A DNA stretch of 64,000 nucleotides from Stenogyne calaminthoides. Lineage: Eukaryota; Streptophyta; Magnoliopsida; Lamiales; Lamiaceae. Of the stretch, positions 10,112-22,548 are shown one piece after another. A program made the position numbers and the translations under genes. Every line of letters begins with the position of its first letter. Positions within the stretch are counted from its first letter, which is position 1. Where the stretch lies: assembly GCA_037126765.1 (NCBI GenBank), contig JBBCBC010000037.1, positions 9,429,263 through 9,493,262 on the forward strand, written 5' to 3'. The notes beneath the pieces were generated by a model, which saw only the letters and a list, made by a program, of their open reading frames with translations, did not search any database and was not told the origin of the DNA.

Positions 10112-11768
10112 TGTTGAGGTTATACTGAAAAGTATGCTTTTACTTTGTATAACCAAACTGAAGTTTCTTATTTATTTGCTGAAATAAATATTTAATCACT
10201 ATTGCATTAAATATGAATGAATGTTATATATGTTTATTGCAAACCCGTTCAATAAGACAATACGTATTACGTTGTACTTAATTTGGTGATACCCGATCAC
10301 TGAAGATCAAATTAACAGCCCTCGTAATTAAGTACAAATTCACAATCCAGATGGAAATGAACGAACCATCATGAACGGTTGAAGTGTGAGACCCAGATTG
10401 ACCTGTCTTGACCAAGGGATCACACTAGCGCATTTAGGTCTTGTTGAATGAGGACCCTGAGGAGGACAAATTCTTTGATCTTGAATATATAAGAATTAGA
10501 CCTCGATGGTGCATTGTTTCTTAATCTCCGCCCCTTAAATAGGATCGTGTGAAATTAATAACTATTGCTTTGACTTATGATGGGAAGAGAGTCAATGCGA
10601 TTCGATACCTTATATCTTGGGCAATATTATTAATTACATGATTCTTTGACGACATTTAATCTGGAGAATCGCGTGCAAGCACGTCTTGCTTGATTTGTCC
10701 ACTTGGTGGGCTCATATCCTTTATCATGCCAAATCTTGCAAGTGGAAATCTATTTCCGGCATGAATAATAATGTTGAGTTGTCTTTACTTCAAGGACAAA
10801 TATATTAATTAATATAAAGCTTGTTCAGTGGCTTAATTAATTAATGGGCTAAGATAATCTTAAACGCGGGAAATAATGACCGGGAGCCATGTTATATGTG
10901 AAATCGTAATATTGGTTAAAATGGATAGTTCAATATTAATTTTATAGTGGAGTAAATTAATATTAATGGACTTGATTAATATTTGACCCAAAAATATTAA
11001 AAACTTTATAAATTCATTGGAGGTCAAATCTTTTTTCTCCTAAAAGGCCCCCAAATAAAATTTCAAAATAAAGTCCAATTAATGAGAGAGAGAATAAAAT
11101 ATTCTTGCTATATTTCCATGATGTATTTTTCAAACACTTTGTCTATTAAAGGAAGAAAAAATCGTCTTGATTTTCTTATAGATATTTTATGGCAAGAGAT
11201 AATTATTGTAGGAATAGTGTAATTTTCAGAAAATAAGGGGTAGAAGAGGGAAGAAATTTTTATGGAAAATTTAATTAAGGAGAAAATAATATAGAAGATA
11301 TATTCAAGATTTCTTGGAAACCAATAAAAGTTTTTCTTCCTTATTTTCTTGACCTAGAATTTCGAACCCCTCCTCCCTATTTATAGGGATGAACTCTTCA
11401 TTCCCAAGTGCAATTCCACGTGTTGGAAATATTAGAAATCTACAAAGGTGGTAGCAAAATATTTAATTTCTCTCCCATTAAAATCGTTCGTTGAAATCTT
11501 CCCACCGGATAATAGCGTTAAGGACTTTTTGGGATATATTTGGGAAGACTCTTGGGTTGATTCATCCATTTGATTCTTCAAAAGGTTAGTAATTCCGTAA
11601 CTCCTAGTTCCGCATGTTTAGGATTTACGTGAATTATGTCTACGTATGTTGTTTATTTATTATGTTGAATTGATTTATGATTAATTCATGTTAGTAATTA
11701 ACTGTTTAATTTAAATATGTATTTAAATAATCACCTCTAATAGATCCGACACCCCGATTTTCCCAACA
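10112..11768. mobile_element. Solo LTR (1,657 bp) nested in the Copia element
   Basis: This segment begins TGTTGAGG and ends TTCCCAACA, with the inverted TGTTG/CAACA ends of an LTR. It is flanked by an exact 5-bp duplication, CAAAC (10107-10111 and 11769-11773). If one duplication copy and the insert are disregarded, the RNase H frame on the left runs in phase into the conserved Copia C-terminal region on the right, which confirms the borders. No internal coding region, primer site or second LTR is visible, so unequal recombination probably left a solo LTR. A TATA-like word, CTATTTATAGGG, at about 11378-11389 fits an LTR promoter. Confidence 0.8.
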
Positions 11769-11773
11769 CAAAC

Positions 11774-11849
11774 CTCTTGGTCCTACACAATTCAACCTCA
11801 TCAAAACCAAAATGGGACTTCTTAATATCCACTCCCATTTTGAGGGGGG
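11774..11849 (+). pseudogene. Copia RNase H remnant, part 2, and polypurine tract
   Basis: This is the short continuation of the Copia frame after the solo LTR insertion. It includes the conserved late words KTKMGLLNIHS and runs into the polypurine tract GAGGGGGG just before the 3' LTR. Confidence 0.75.
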
Positions 11850-12078
11850 TTTAAAGATATAGAAATATTCAACTAGCTATTTCTTAGTCCAACTAATACC
11901 TTTCCTTTCAGTAACTAATATCTTTCCTTTAGTTCTTTTCCCAGATGTATAAATAGGGCTTTTAGTTCATTTGTAAACTTACTGATTCATTTTCATTTCT
12001 TCAATCAGATTGTAAACGGTTATTCCTCTAACAAGATTCATGTTGATTCATCTTGATCTTTGATTTGATATCTCAATA
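11850..12078 (+). repeat. 3' LTR of the truncated Copia element
   Basis: It has the same 229-bp length as the 5' LTR and about 97% identity. It starts directly after the polypurine tract and is followed by the CTATA duplication. Confidence 0.85.
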
Positions 12079-12109
12079 CTATATTTGTAATAATGAATCT
12101 AAGCACACT

Positions 12110-12198
12110 TTTTTTTTATGGTCAAATGGTGATTCGAACTCATGACCTCTCGGTATAGATAGTGATGCTCTAACCACTTGAATTATTTCCACTTCATC
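12110..12198 (-). mobile_element. Short tRNA-derived SINE with 18-bp TSD
   Basis: The 18-bp word AATGAATCTAAGCACACT occurs exactly on both sides (12092-12109 and 12199-12216). Between them, on the minus strand, lies a pol III-type body: an A-box-like region (AAGTGGTTAGAGCA), a B-box-like region (GAGTTCGAATC) and a short terminal A-tract (seen as T's at 12110-12117). Long TSD, box spacing and tail together identify a SINE, unusually short at about 89 bp. It lies about 26 bp outside the Copia TSD. Confidence 0.75.
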
Positions 12199-12216
12199 AA
12201 TGAATCTAAGCACACT

Positions 12217-14280
12217 AGCGGCTTGATAAAGACAAATTCTCCTATGCACTATATGCACAAAATCAATCTGATGCAATTTAATTTTAGGAGTTCTTTTTCT
12301 TAATTTTTTTAGTTTTAGATTATTTTTTTCTTCGACCAAGACCCAAACCCGCCCGTGGTTTATGGTTCACTCGGTCCAAGTGGTTCATGGTTTACCCGAC
12401 CCGAATGGTTCATATATGATTTATGGTTCATTGTTTAGAGGTTAGGGTTTAGAGTCATGGATTATCCAAATTAATTGAATTGAATTGATTCTAATTTGAT
12501 TTGAATTGAAATGTGGAGTTCTTACGTAGATGAGGCTGTCCCTTGTTAAATGGTGTTGTGTTGGTAAGGAATGATGTTTTATTTTTTCATCAAGAGTAAC
12601 ACTACTACGAACATATCGATCCACGAATTTTATTATTATTATTATTTAAAAAATAATTTATTTTTTAAATAATAATTTAATATTTAATAATAATATTAAA
12701 AAAATAGAGTTAACCAAATACAAATGTCTGTCTTTCATCAATTAATTGAAAGTCTGTCTGTCCTGAAGGCTCCACTTTAATGTTTCGCAATTTTCGGTTT
12801 CAAACATCAACATGAGGGCACCTCTTCCCCACTTCCTCATCTTCCTTCAATAAACATTTTGAAATTATTGAGAAGGATTATTGGAAGATAGAATTTTGGG
12901 TTAAATGAATTTTTTATTTACAGAAGAGTCAAAAGTGAAATCGTGCAACATATTATAAACAACCAATCGTATAATTCAATTAAACTTTTTAATATTTTAA
13001 ATATTAATATATGCACTTACGAAAAATAATACTACGTTAATAATGAAATTATTATGTACCTGTATAATAAAAAAAATACAACAATAAAATAAAATTTGGC
13101 TGCAGTCTTTTTAGTTTTTTTATTAATTTCAATTTTGGGGTATTAATTGTTGTAGTGGGCATCGTTCGTCTGTGGTGATGTCAGAAACCGTTTTCCATAA
13201 TTGACTTGAGGCAGTCGGTTCAAATGATATTCCTCATCTCATTTTTTTTTTGTATTTATTTATTGTTTGAATTTTATTATTTATGATAGATTATAAGTGA
13301 TATTCTTCCTTTATTCTTAGTCCTTGAATCTAGTACATGAAATAAAAAAATATTTATGAAGTAAAAAGGTCGAATAGAAAGGTTTGGGTAAAGATATAAA
13401 ACATCCCGAACCGTTCGAAATGTAGAAGCTAAAAAACGATTTTAAACCAAATTTAAGAACTTATTGGAATGTTCAAACTATCAAAACTGGCCTTTGTATT
13501 TTTCTTTGTGAGCCCAGTGACCTATTGGTTTTACCTTGATAATAAAACCACCGTTCCGAATATCCATGATAAAACCGCAAATAGTTAAAAAAAAAAGTGA
13601 AATAATGAATAAATTGTAAGGGTAATATTGCAACTTTATAGTATAAAATATAGAAGTTGATTGGACTGTATAAACGTGTGAATTCAAAAATATTGATATT
13701 TTATATAAAATTATTAATATTATAAAGGTAAAATTTATGAGCGTGCAAATTATTTTAGAATGCTTTGTATGTTATTGTGTGACGGGTGAATATTCCGTTT
13801 GAAATTATAAAAAACGAAACCGTAAAATCGAAGTGTGACCGCCTCTATTCGGAACTCATCATTCACCAGATAAATTAAATCTATTGAATTTAATATTTTA
13901 GAAACGTCCCGCATAAGTTTGAGGAGTAATTAATAATCTATTTACTTTGAAATTAACCAAAAAAAACAGTTGTGTTTGGTTAACAAAATTTGGAAAGAAT
14001 TGAATTTTATCACATATGGAGTACGATTACACGTGCTATGTCAGGTAAAAGCAATAGCCATGGATGAAGACAGACGAAAACAACTGCAGAGTAATTACAG
14101 ATTCCTTTTTCCTTGACCCTGTTTCACCCTGCTGCCACCTTTTCTTCAAATCCTTTTGCCTTGTTTAACCAGACACGCTTTCATTGCGCACTCGTTAATT
14201 TTTTTAATCATGAATTGGTAATGTTTTGCTGTTGATTTTGAAATTTTAATATGATATACATTTACGTCGTGTGTGTATTC
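12217..14280. other. Intergenic AT-rich DNA, no gene seen
   Basis: There are simple ATT/AAT tracts near 12630-12710 and degenerate repeats of GGTTCATGGTTTA-like words at 12350-12450. No coding frame here is convincing. The last part (about 14050-14280) is the likely promoter side of the DUF868 gene. Confidence 0.55.
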
Positions 14281-14715
14281 GCTGTAGAAAGCAGAGTTGG
14301 TCTTTGGTCCCAGCGATTATGAGTCTGAGTAGTCTACTTTTTGTCTCCTTTCTCTTGCTTTTTTAACTGCTTATTACGCTTCAATTCTCTTCTATTACCC
14401 CTAATTAAGGGGACCCTACTTTTTTTTCCTTCTCTCTACATTCAGATTCATGGGTTTGTGCATCGAAATGCATCTGAAATATCCGTAGCTTCAGATTAGT
14501 AATTAAGTGTTTGCTATTTTGCAGCTGCGTTCGAGGAATCGATTAGTTTACTTTTGAGGTAATGTGTTTTTTCGATTTTCACTGTTATGTGTTTTTGCTT
14601 GTGCTGGGTTTTTCTTTATTGTGAGTGTTTTGGGTATTTTTGTTGGCAGAATTGGAGTGAATAGTGAAAACGGGGGAATAATTTGGAAAGAGAAACTAGA
14701 TCTGTTATTTTCAGG

Positions 14716-15615
14716 ATGAAGGATTTCCCATCTTGCTTTGGGGAAAATGGGGTTCAAGTTGCAGATTTCTCGTCTTCAAATAGCAACAAGGCTGCCCAGA
14801 ATCTGGTAACTTGTGTCTATCACTCTAGATTTCATGGTGAATCTTGTTGGATTACTGTTACTTGGAGCAAGAATTTGATGGGTCAAGGGTTTGGTATTGG
14901 GATTGATAATAACACCAAACAATGCCTTTGTAAAATGGATATTAAACCTTGGTTGTTCTCCAAGAAGAAAGGGTCAAAGAGTTTAGACACAGATTTGTGT
15001 AAAATTGGCATATTTTGGGACCTTTCTCTAGCTAAATTTGGATCTGGGCCTGAGCCATTTGGGGGTTTCTATATTGGGATTGTATTTGAGAAGCAAATGG
15101 TTCTTCTTCTTGGGGATATGAGGAAAGAAGCTATCAAGAAATCGGGTTCGATCCCATCTCCATCGGGCGCTGTTTTCGTATCTAAGAGAGAGCATATTTT
15201 TGGGAAGAAAGTTTTTGCAACTAAGGCCCAATTTTCTGATATCAGCAGAGTGCATGACCTTGTGATTGAATGCGATACGAGTGGTTCGACTGAGCCATGT
15301 CTCGTGATTCGGTTGGACAGTAAGCCAATTATGCAAGTTAAGAGGCTTAAATGGAAGTTTAGGGGAAATCATACAATCTTAGTGGATGGTCTTCCCATAG
15401 AAGTTTTCTGGGATGTTCATAATTGGCTGTTTGGGACGTCTCTTGGTAACGCCGTTTTCATGTTCACGACTAGAGAATCAGCTGAGAAGTTATGGACAAG
15501 TCAGCCTCTTAACGATGCTCACACGATGCACTGGTCTTGGTCTCAAAGATTCAGAGATTCTCAGTTGCAAAATCTCGGTTTCTCTCTTATCTTGCATGCT
15601 TGGAGGAATGAATAG
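14716..15615 (+). CDS. DUF868 family protein
   Basis: A single coding exon encodes 299 residues and belongs to the plant-specific DUF868 family, whose biochemical role is not established. Family features visible here are the N-terminal MKDFPSCFGENGVQVADFSS, the conserved VTCVYHSRFHGESCWITVTW block, the Lys-rich WLFSKKKGSKS segment, FGGFYIGIVFEKQMVLLLGD in the middle, and IEVFWDVHNWLFG towards the C-terminus. I chose the ATG at 14716 because homologues begin there and because TTATTTTCAG directly precedes it, which suggests a 5'UTR intron ending one base before the ATG. A second possible 5'UTR acceptor is TTGTTGGCAG at 14640-14649. There is no signal peptide or membrane segment. The gene looks intact. 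Confidence 0.93.
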   Translation: MKDFPSCFGENGVQVADFSSSNSNKAAQNLVTCVYHSRFHGESCWITVTWSKNLMGQGFGIGIDNNTKQCLCKMDIKPWLFSKKKGSKSLDTDLCKIGIFWDLSLAKFGSGPEPFGGFYIGIVFEKQMVLLLGDMRKEAIKKSGSIPSPSGAVFVSKREHIFGKKVFATKAQFSDISRVHDLVIECDTSGSTEPCLVIRLDSKPIMQVKRLKWKFRGNHTILVDGLPIEVFWDVHNWLFGTSLGNAVFMFTTRESAEKLWTSQPLNDAHTMHWSWSQRFRDSQLQNLGFSLILHAWRNE

Positions 15616-15618
15616 AAA

Positions 15619-18600
15619 CAATTAGAAATCGTGCTAACAGATGATTGTGATATGAAGTTTTATTATACTTGCATACAGATTGCTGTTTTGTTTTATAGTA
15701 TATTCTGTTACCTCAGAAGTTCAGAAGATCAGAGAGAACTTGTAGAATGTTTTGTATATCTCTTCTTTCATGATGTTCATTCATTTGATTTTACTTGGAT
15801 ATATTCATGCCATATTAAGATTGATTACTACTTTTTTACTTGTATAGTTGTATATTATTCTCCTATTCACCAATTTGGGATTAACAGGAATGAAAAGTAG
15901 TATATATCAAGCCATTTACTGGATCTCTGCATTAAACTTCAGCTTATTTGTCCTCTGTTAGACTTTCGTCATTCCTTAAATGACTACAATGTAACATCTT
16001 GAGCATTCATTCATTCAGCTCGTCATTAATATGAGCCAGATTCTTTACCTTATATGGATTTTGCCAATTCTGTGATCTTCAGATTAGTATTTCCAATATC
16101 ATGACATTTAGATAGAATATGATCTTTGGCTGATTGTTTACAATCAAATTGTGTTAGGACATCTGTAATTGTTGTCTGTATCATCACCTAGATCTTCATT
16201 TTCTGTGTTTATAGCCAGAGTATATTGAGACGTAATGGCCTCAAAGGTATGCACTCTTTGTCGAACTTTTCTTCGTTATTTTTTACTGCTCCTATGATTT
16301 TCATGCACTTGAACTAATCTTTTTTTGCATTCTCAGTTCATTCTGCTGTTTTTTTGCTTTAGTTCCTAGCTACCATTTGCAAATACTCGATTAGCTCCTA
16401 TGTTCGTTTGATGACTTGATCTCCAGCTAGGGTTCTACATGGAGGAACTAAATTTAAAATGTAGTAATATTTTTCTTGAGACCACTTTCAAGATAGGCGC
16501 AACTTGTGGAATTGGGTACGTATTTCAAATCTTGTCGTGCATTACATATTTTACGCATGTCCAGATCATACTTTATATGTGCAAGTTGCAACTGTGGTGC
16601 TTTATCTTCATATAGTGGTTGTGCAATACCACAGAAGGATGTTTCCTCATTGATCTTTATCAAACAATGAAGCTTTCTTTTCACCTTGTTTGGGTTTTCT
16701 AACTGCTTACATGATCATTTTAGTTCACTTGTTTACTTTGTATCTATACTATAAGCACAACGAATGGTCCAAGATTACCTAGGTAACTTATCGAGCCAAC
16801 TTATGAACCTTTATGTGGAAATATCAAATATGGCTTATGGAGCTAGGTTTTTCATTAAAAAGTTTGGGCCTGATTTACATGTACTTTTGATGGTTTCATC
16901 TCTTAAATTTGGATTGATTTGAATGTCTATTCAAATAAGTAACTTGACAATAGGAAAAAAAAAAAAAAACTCTGACATGGAAGCAGAATTAGTTCGCTAT
17001 TATTAATCCACTAGACAATACTAAGAAGTGTGATCATGTGAGTATAATTAATTTAATGTAATTTTGTTTAAAAGATTTATTATTTAATTAATTAAATAGT
17101 TAAACTAATAGGCAAGAAATGAATTTGATATTAGACGTGGTTAAAGGCCAATTTAGGTGAATAGGCTTTCTGAAAGGCCTTGCATACTAATTACTAGTAC
17201 TAAATAAATGAGCTAAGATTGGCCGAATCTTCTTTTGTATTTTTCACCTTTAACTCATGGCTTGAGCTAATCTGAATTTTTCATGATCGCTCAACCAATA
17301 TTTATCTCCCTAATTGCTAGCCCAGCATCCTTATTTTTTTCACTAGTCTCTTAAAAGGCCAATCCAATATATTTCAATGTAAACTATAAAAGTAATAGTA
17401 ATTGAATCTCGATGAATGTCATTTTTTATTTTTTTTTGAAAAATAAAGTTGAAATATATTGATTAAGCATAAGGGGTATTTAACCGAACAAATTTACAAG
17501 AGTATATCATGTCCGCTATAGTTTCTTAGGTATATAAATTACAGGTTGGTTGTCCCAATCATGAAACGGGCACAAAAGATAAACAATAATGCGACCGTAT
17601 TTATTTTTAAGAGCTAAACTTGATTACGTCAATCATGAATGTTATATAGGGGTGTTTGCAAAATATTATACTCTTGAAGAACTGATTAAAATTAGTGAGT
17701 GTGGGAAAATTGATTAATAGTAGAAATTGGTATTGTTTGTAAAATAATTCAAAGAAAAGTTGATAGTATTTTAAAAAGACTTATGAATACAAAAAATGCA
17801 AAAAAAGTTGAGTATTTTAAAAGAAGTCATAAATTACTAAAAATACGTTCTTTCACAATTTTTGACAATTTATTTATAGTTTAATTAAAATTATACTTCA
17901 TACTATTTCTATACACAATTCTAAATAATTATACTCATTTATAATTTTTCTAAAACACACCATAGCGACCAGCCCAATAAAAGCATACTTCGCCACGCCA
18001 CCTTAAAAGCAATTTAGTTCCTATAATTTAACATACGCCACCTTCATATATATGAATATGATATATCATAGTGGGCTGCGGTTGATAATAATTAATTTTT
18101 GGGACTCCTCGGTCACGTCATGCAATAAATATAATTTGTATATGTTTCAGAAATAATTTTGACACTAAGCAGCAAAACAGCTTTCTGTATCTAAATAATT
18201 TTCGGACCAAAATTTAAATTGCAATGTATTTATTGTTTTAATTTCGCATTCGACCTATATGATACCAAATGAAGTATTTGCCCTACGATCTTTTAAGTTT
18301 TCATCAAAATGAAACTTAATATTTAAAATACTTTTTATGAATTCATATATTTGTTCTTTTAAAATAATTTTACGTTTCATTGTTCACAAATTTTTGGTTA
18401 ATATACCAATCATACATTGAATAAAACAATTTCTAGTTAGTAATACAATAATACAATTCATGAATATTCAGGGCCCAATTGATGGGACAAGTACCTTGTA
18501 ACTGTATTTGTGGATTATTCAATTGTTATCGAATTGAAAATTGGAATACATTTTTTTAAAAAAATAAAAAAATTAAAAAATCAACCAGAAATGAATTAAA
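15619..18600. other. 3' flank of DUF868 and intergenic DNA
   Basis: The first few hundred bases are probably the 3'UTR of the DUF868 gene. The rest is AT-rich and holds no frame that resembles a known protein. A MITE-like segment at about 17645-17964 is listed separately. Confidence 0.5.
17645..17964. mobile_element. MITE-like element with GGGTGTTT ends
   Basis: The left end reads TATAGGGGTGTTTGCAAAAT. The right end, reverse complemented, reads CTATGGTGTGTTTTAGAAAA. The interior is AT-rich and non-coding. No target duplication could be fixed with certainty. Confidence 0.4.
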
Positions 18601-18605
18601 TTATA

Positions 18606-18842
18606 CTCCATCCGTCCTGCATTTTTTCACATTTCTTTTGTTTGCGTGTTTTTTGTGAAATGATTTTTGTATTAATAATTGAAATGATAAATTAATTTTA
18701 AAGGAAGTGTATGATAGATAAGAGATTATCTACATCATTCTCCTTAATACGTCAATTAATTATTTCATTTACTAATACAAAAATCGCTCACGAAAGGAAG
18801 GATATGATGGTAAACAGGAAAATGAGTTTGGGATAGAGGAAG
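18606..18842. mobile_element. Stowaway-type MITE (Tc1/mariner class)
   Basis: TA dinucleotides flank the element (18604-18605 and 18843-18844). Its left end CTCCATCCGTCCTGC is the family signature, and its right end reverse complements to CTTCCTCTATCCC. The 237-bp AT-rich non-coding body fits. Confidence 0.8.
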
Positions 18843-19019
18843 TATCATGTTTCTTGAATTCTTCAAGGGGATTTGCAAAATATTTATGTAAAGTTGGATA
18901 TAAATAAGAGTCAATGAACCGTCTTTAATTGAAAGATAATTTTTTTTTTTAAAGACAATCAATTGCAATAGTTTCCTAATATAATTAATTACAATAATTT
19001 CTTCTATCATCGGACACAT

Positions 19020-19250
19020 GAGAGCATCATTTCATTTCGCTGTAGACCGGAATCGCAATCATCATAAGAGGGAGACCACCCAAAACCGCAACCGCACCAC
19101 AATCGAAACCGCAACGGCACTACAATCGAAACCGCAACCCAACAAGAGAGAGACCACCACAAGAGGGAATAATATTCACTCTCTATATCTCAAACCAGGG
19201 ACCTCAATGTCTCATGTGGTGGAGCTCTAATCACTCGAGCTATTCACACT
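19020..19250 (-). mobile_element. Possible tRNA-derived SINE with internal short repeats
   Basis: On the minus strand, 19175-19245 carries a tRNA-like head: AGCTCGAGTGATTAGAGC (A-box-like), then GGTCCCTGGTTTGAG (B-box-like). Downstream on that strand (19080-19142) are two copies of a roughly 24-bp CGCAACxGCAC-ACAATCGAAAC unit. No flanking duplication was found, so this remains tentative. Confidence 0.35.
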
Positions 19251-19759
19251 TGACTTAATTGAAAAATAACTAGAAGTTGTTTGTTAGGTAAATAAATGAA
19301 GCTGTAACTTCTTCTTTTTTTTTTTTTTGAAAATTCCATCTCCCATCAATCAGGGAATTACATTTGGCATTTTCTTGTGCCATGCCTGTGGTCCAGCTTT
19401 CGCCAAATCCTTTTCCAGCCAAACATTTTCCATATGCAGATTTCCCACAAAAGATATTATTAATTCGTACAAATTCTATTTTGTATCATTAAAAACGTTC
19501 TTTATTTTTTTTGTCTTGTTTAGGCCAATATTTTCACGTTTTCAAGGTAGGTCTTATGAGGCATGCACACGACAAATTTTGATCTAACATTTTCTTTTTG
19601 GAAGGAATTTTTTATTTAACACTACATATCCACTTAAATCATTTTATATGTACGGACTACGGAGTAACTCGAATTTCCATGGGAGGTGATAGGTTTATGA
19701 GACACAAAAAAAATCTGAAATAATTACTCTAGTTATAAAATATTGAATCAAATTACTAA

Positions 19760-21030
19760 TATGTACAATTTTTTTTTAAAACTTACTATATGTACAAAAT
19801 AATTGTATACTTTTTTTTGGTAATTAAAATAATTATATACATGCAATCGAAGTTGGATAGATCGTGCAAATGTAACTGTTTATGTGCAATAATTTTGTAC
19901 TTATGCAACTATTGATAAATTTGCATTTTTAAAATGTACTTATTAGTAATTTTCCAAAAAAACTCGAATATTTATTTGAAGGTGCATAAATTATAAAATT
20001 GAGAGTGTATATGGTGAATGATGTGTTGTAATTAATTAGAGATAGGATGTAGAAGATGGAATGAATGGACAAATAAGTAAAAGCAGATGGGGTCAAAAAT
20101 CTATCCCCAGCTGTACCCTGCTCATTTTAGAGCCTCATAAATATATCTTCATATATATTGCTATTTTAATGTCCTTCAATATCCGGAATGCTGCAATCAA
20201 ACACCCTGACAAAATAAATCACAAGATAATTTTTTTCAATTTTATTTTTTATTCCGGTCTTCATTTACTTGCACTTAGAGATGTTGATCAATTTTTTTTT
20301 AAAACTTACTATATGTTAAAAATAATTGTTTAAATTTTTTTTTGGTAATTAAAATAATTATATACATGCAATCGGTTGGATAGATTTAATATTTATATTT
20401 ATATATACTCAATTTTTTTTATTATTTTCTAATTTTTCAATTAATTTTTTTAAAAAGTTTTTTCACAAATTTAAATAAGGCAAAAATTAATTATGGCCAA
20501 TCAATTTTAAATATTTCTATTTGATTTAGTCAATTAATCTTCCAATTCAATATTTTTAACAGTTTTGAATTACTATTGAATTGAATAAATAAGTAAAATA
20601 TTAATTCAATATAAAAATAATAATATAATATTTTTATAAATTATATTATGAAATTTGTTCATAATATGAATCGATATGTTATAATTATAAATTAATATTA
20701 TGATATTAATTTATAAATGTGATGGACATGTTTTATATTATTAACTAATTTTATGGAATTTTCTTTCAATTATGGGTTAAAGATGATGAGAACCCAATTT
20801 TATATTTTGAACATTCATTTTAAAGATGATGGCTCATAAATATATTTTTTGTCATTATATATTTAATGTTTGAACATTTTTTTAATTTTTTTGAGTTTTT
20901 TAGGTGGCTTTTAGCGCTTGAATATCCGGAATGTTGATTAGCAAACTATTACAAAATAAATTAAAATGAAAGATAATTTTTTTCAATTTTATTTTTATTC
21001 CGGTCTTCATTTACTTGCACTTTACTATCA
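19760..21030. repeat. Interleaved direct repeats of about 100 bp
   Basis: Two blocks are each present twice. Block A (AAACTTACTATATG...TATACATGCAATCG) lies at about 19767-19860 and 20288-20390. Block B (TATCCGGAATG...CTTCATTTACTTGCACTT) lies at about 20178-20278 and 20923-21023. The order A-B-A-B suggests an old tandem duplication of a larger segment that has since diverged. No coding content was seen. Confidence 0.6.
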
Positions 21031-22548
21031 GTTGCATTCAATTTCAATATATTGACGCCAATGTGTTCATTTACTAGATTGCCCCCGTGACATTTTATAG
21101 TTGTAATTTGTAGCAACGGATGTTTAAAATTTGTTATATTATGTTTCAAAAATTAATTAAAAATGAAAATTTTGTTATGTTTTGATTTTCTTATAAAAAA
21201 TATTAAAATAAAGGCAAAATAATTTGAGAATAATAAACTAGTTCTTAAATAGAAATAAAAATAAAAATTAGATCTTAATTTGAAATACTTCAAAATTAAA
21301 GACCTAAATTGAAACTCAATTTAAAAGTTGGGCTTTCATGCATATAATTTTTCTGATGTTGAAATATATAAATGATTTGGAGTGAAATGACTATCCAAGG
21401 CCTCACCAGTTATACAAGAGTAATTATATTTTAAAATAAAATTAACACTAAATTTTTTTATCTATAATATTGTTTATTTTTTTTTTTAACTTTTGAGTTA
21501 ATTATTTAAAGAAGAGAAATTGGAACTAGAAATATTTAAAATGAAATCAGCATTTATCTAAACTTGTGGGGTATCAAAATGCTAATTTTCTCACAAGTAT
21601 AGAAATAAATGGCAGTTATTAAATTGAAAGCTACTTTCCATTTGTTAACTGGGGTTTTATATGCTGAAAACTTTCCTTGTACAGCTTTTAGTTACCGTTT
21701 TTTCAACGCGATAAAATTAGGGTTTACAGCTTAGCTTCACAACTTTCCTTGAGCAAATCAACAACTTACCGTTTTTCAACTCTATAAAATAGGGTTTACT
21801 GCTTTACAATTACAGCTTCGCTTTTACAGTTCCTTTAGCGAATCAACAACTTCCAATTTTCAACTCCATAAAATTGGGGTTTATCTTTACAAAGAATTGA
21901 CAGAGTGTATTGTTGGTGGGGGGTTTGATTTGAGCGACGAATGGATGTCATAAATTCAAAGTCCTGCGTGTATTCAACGTCGACGTCGCCGGTAAAAAGA
22001 TCGAAAGGGGGTGGATTAGTCTTTGCGCAAGTTTTTGACTCGGAGGTGATGGCGTTTAAATTCGAATGCCGGATTAGTGAACATGGTACATACACAGAGG
22101 CGCGCTGGCACAGGTGTGCAGATGAAGGCCACGTATGTTTGGATTCTATTGCTCGCAATGCTATTTATTCTGTGAACGCCATTTCTCCACTTATCTTTTT
22201 CCTATATCTGCTTCACCCACACTCCTCTTTCCAGGTTACTTTTCTTGCTTTAATAATTCAGCGCTTTTCCATTCTTTCTTAGTTTCTTCTCGTGATCTTT
22301 TTGTAATTTGCGGACTCTGGTCGTTTTTGGGTAAGTTGTTGATTCTTATAATCTTGGTTTGCGAATTTGCAATGCTGCTTTAATTTGCCGCCATTTTCTT
22401 AACTATACTATCTATCTTGAGAGGTTATCAGGTGGTCATTGTTATTGATTTTTTTGTTTTTTTTTGGTTGATTCTAGGGAGATATAAATAAGAAGGTGGT
22501 GTTTTGTGATGGTTTGAGGTTGGTAAGTTGTGATTGTTTAATGGTAAT

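Larger units (their letters stand above)
8954..12078 (+). mobile_element. Truncated Copia LTR retrotransposon
   Basis: Two 229-bp LTRs (8954-9182 and 11850-12078) differ at about six positions and flank remnants of a Copia polyprotein. The 5-bp word CTATA lies on both outer sides (8949-8953 and 12079-12083), and the polypurine tract GAGGGGGG ends directly at the 3' LTR. Only about 95 bp separate the 5' LTR from the reverse-transcriptase frame, so gag, protease, integrase and most of the reverse transcriptase are deleted. The 3' part is split by a solo LTR of another family (10112-11768). The LTR ends are not canonical TG...CA, so the exact termini carry some doubt. Confidence 0.85.

Noticed and set aside
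12110..12198. Possible tRNA gene
   Set aside because: A/B-box-like words are present, but there is no cloverleaf, and the 18-bp TSD with an A-tract shows a SINE.
16230..16260. ATGGCCTCAAAG followed by GTATGC, like a tiny first exon
   Set aside because: No downstream exon with coding character was found within the next several kilobases.
21835..22383. Open frames on both strands just before the phototropin gene
   Set aside because: They lie in the probable 5'UTR and promoter, have no family similarity, and conflict with each other.
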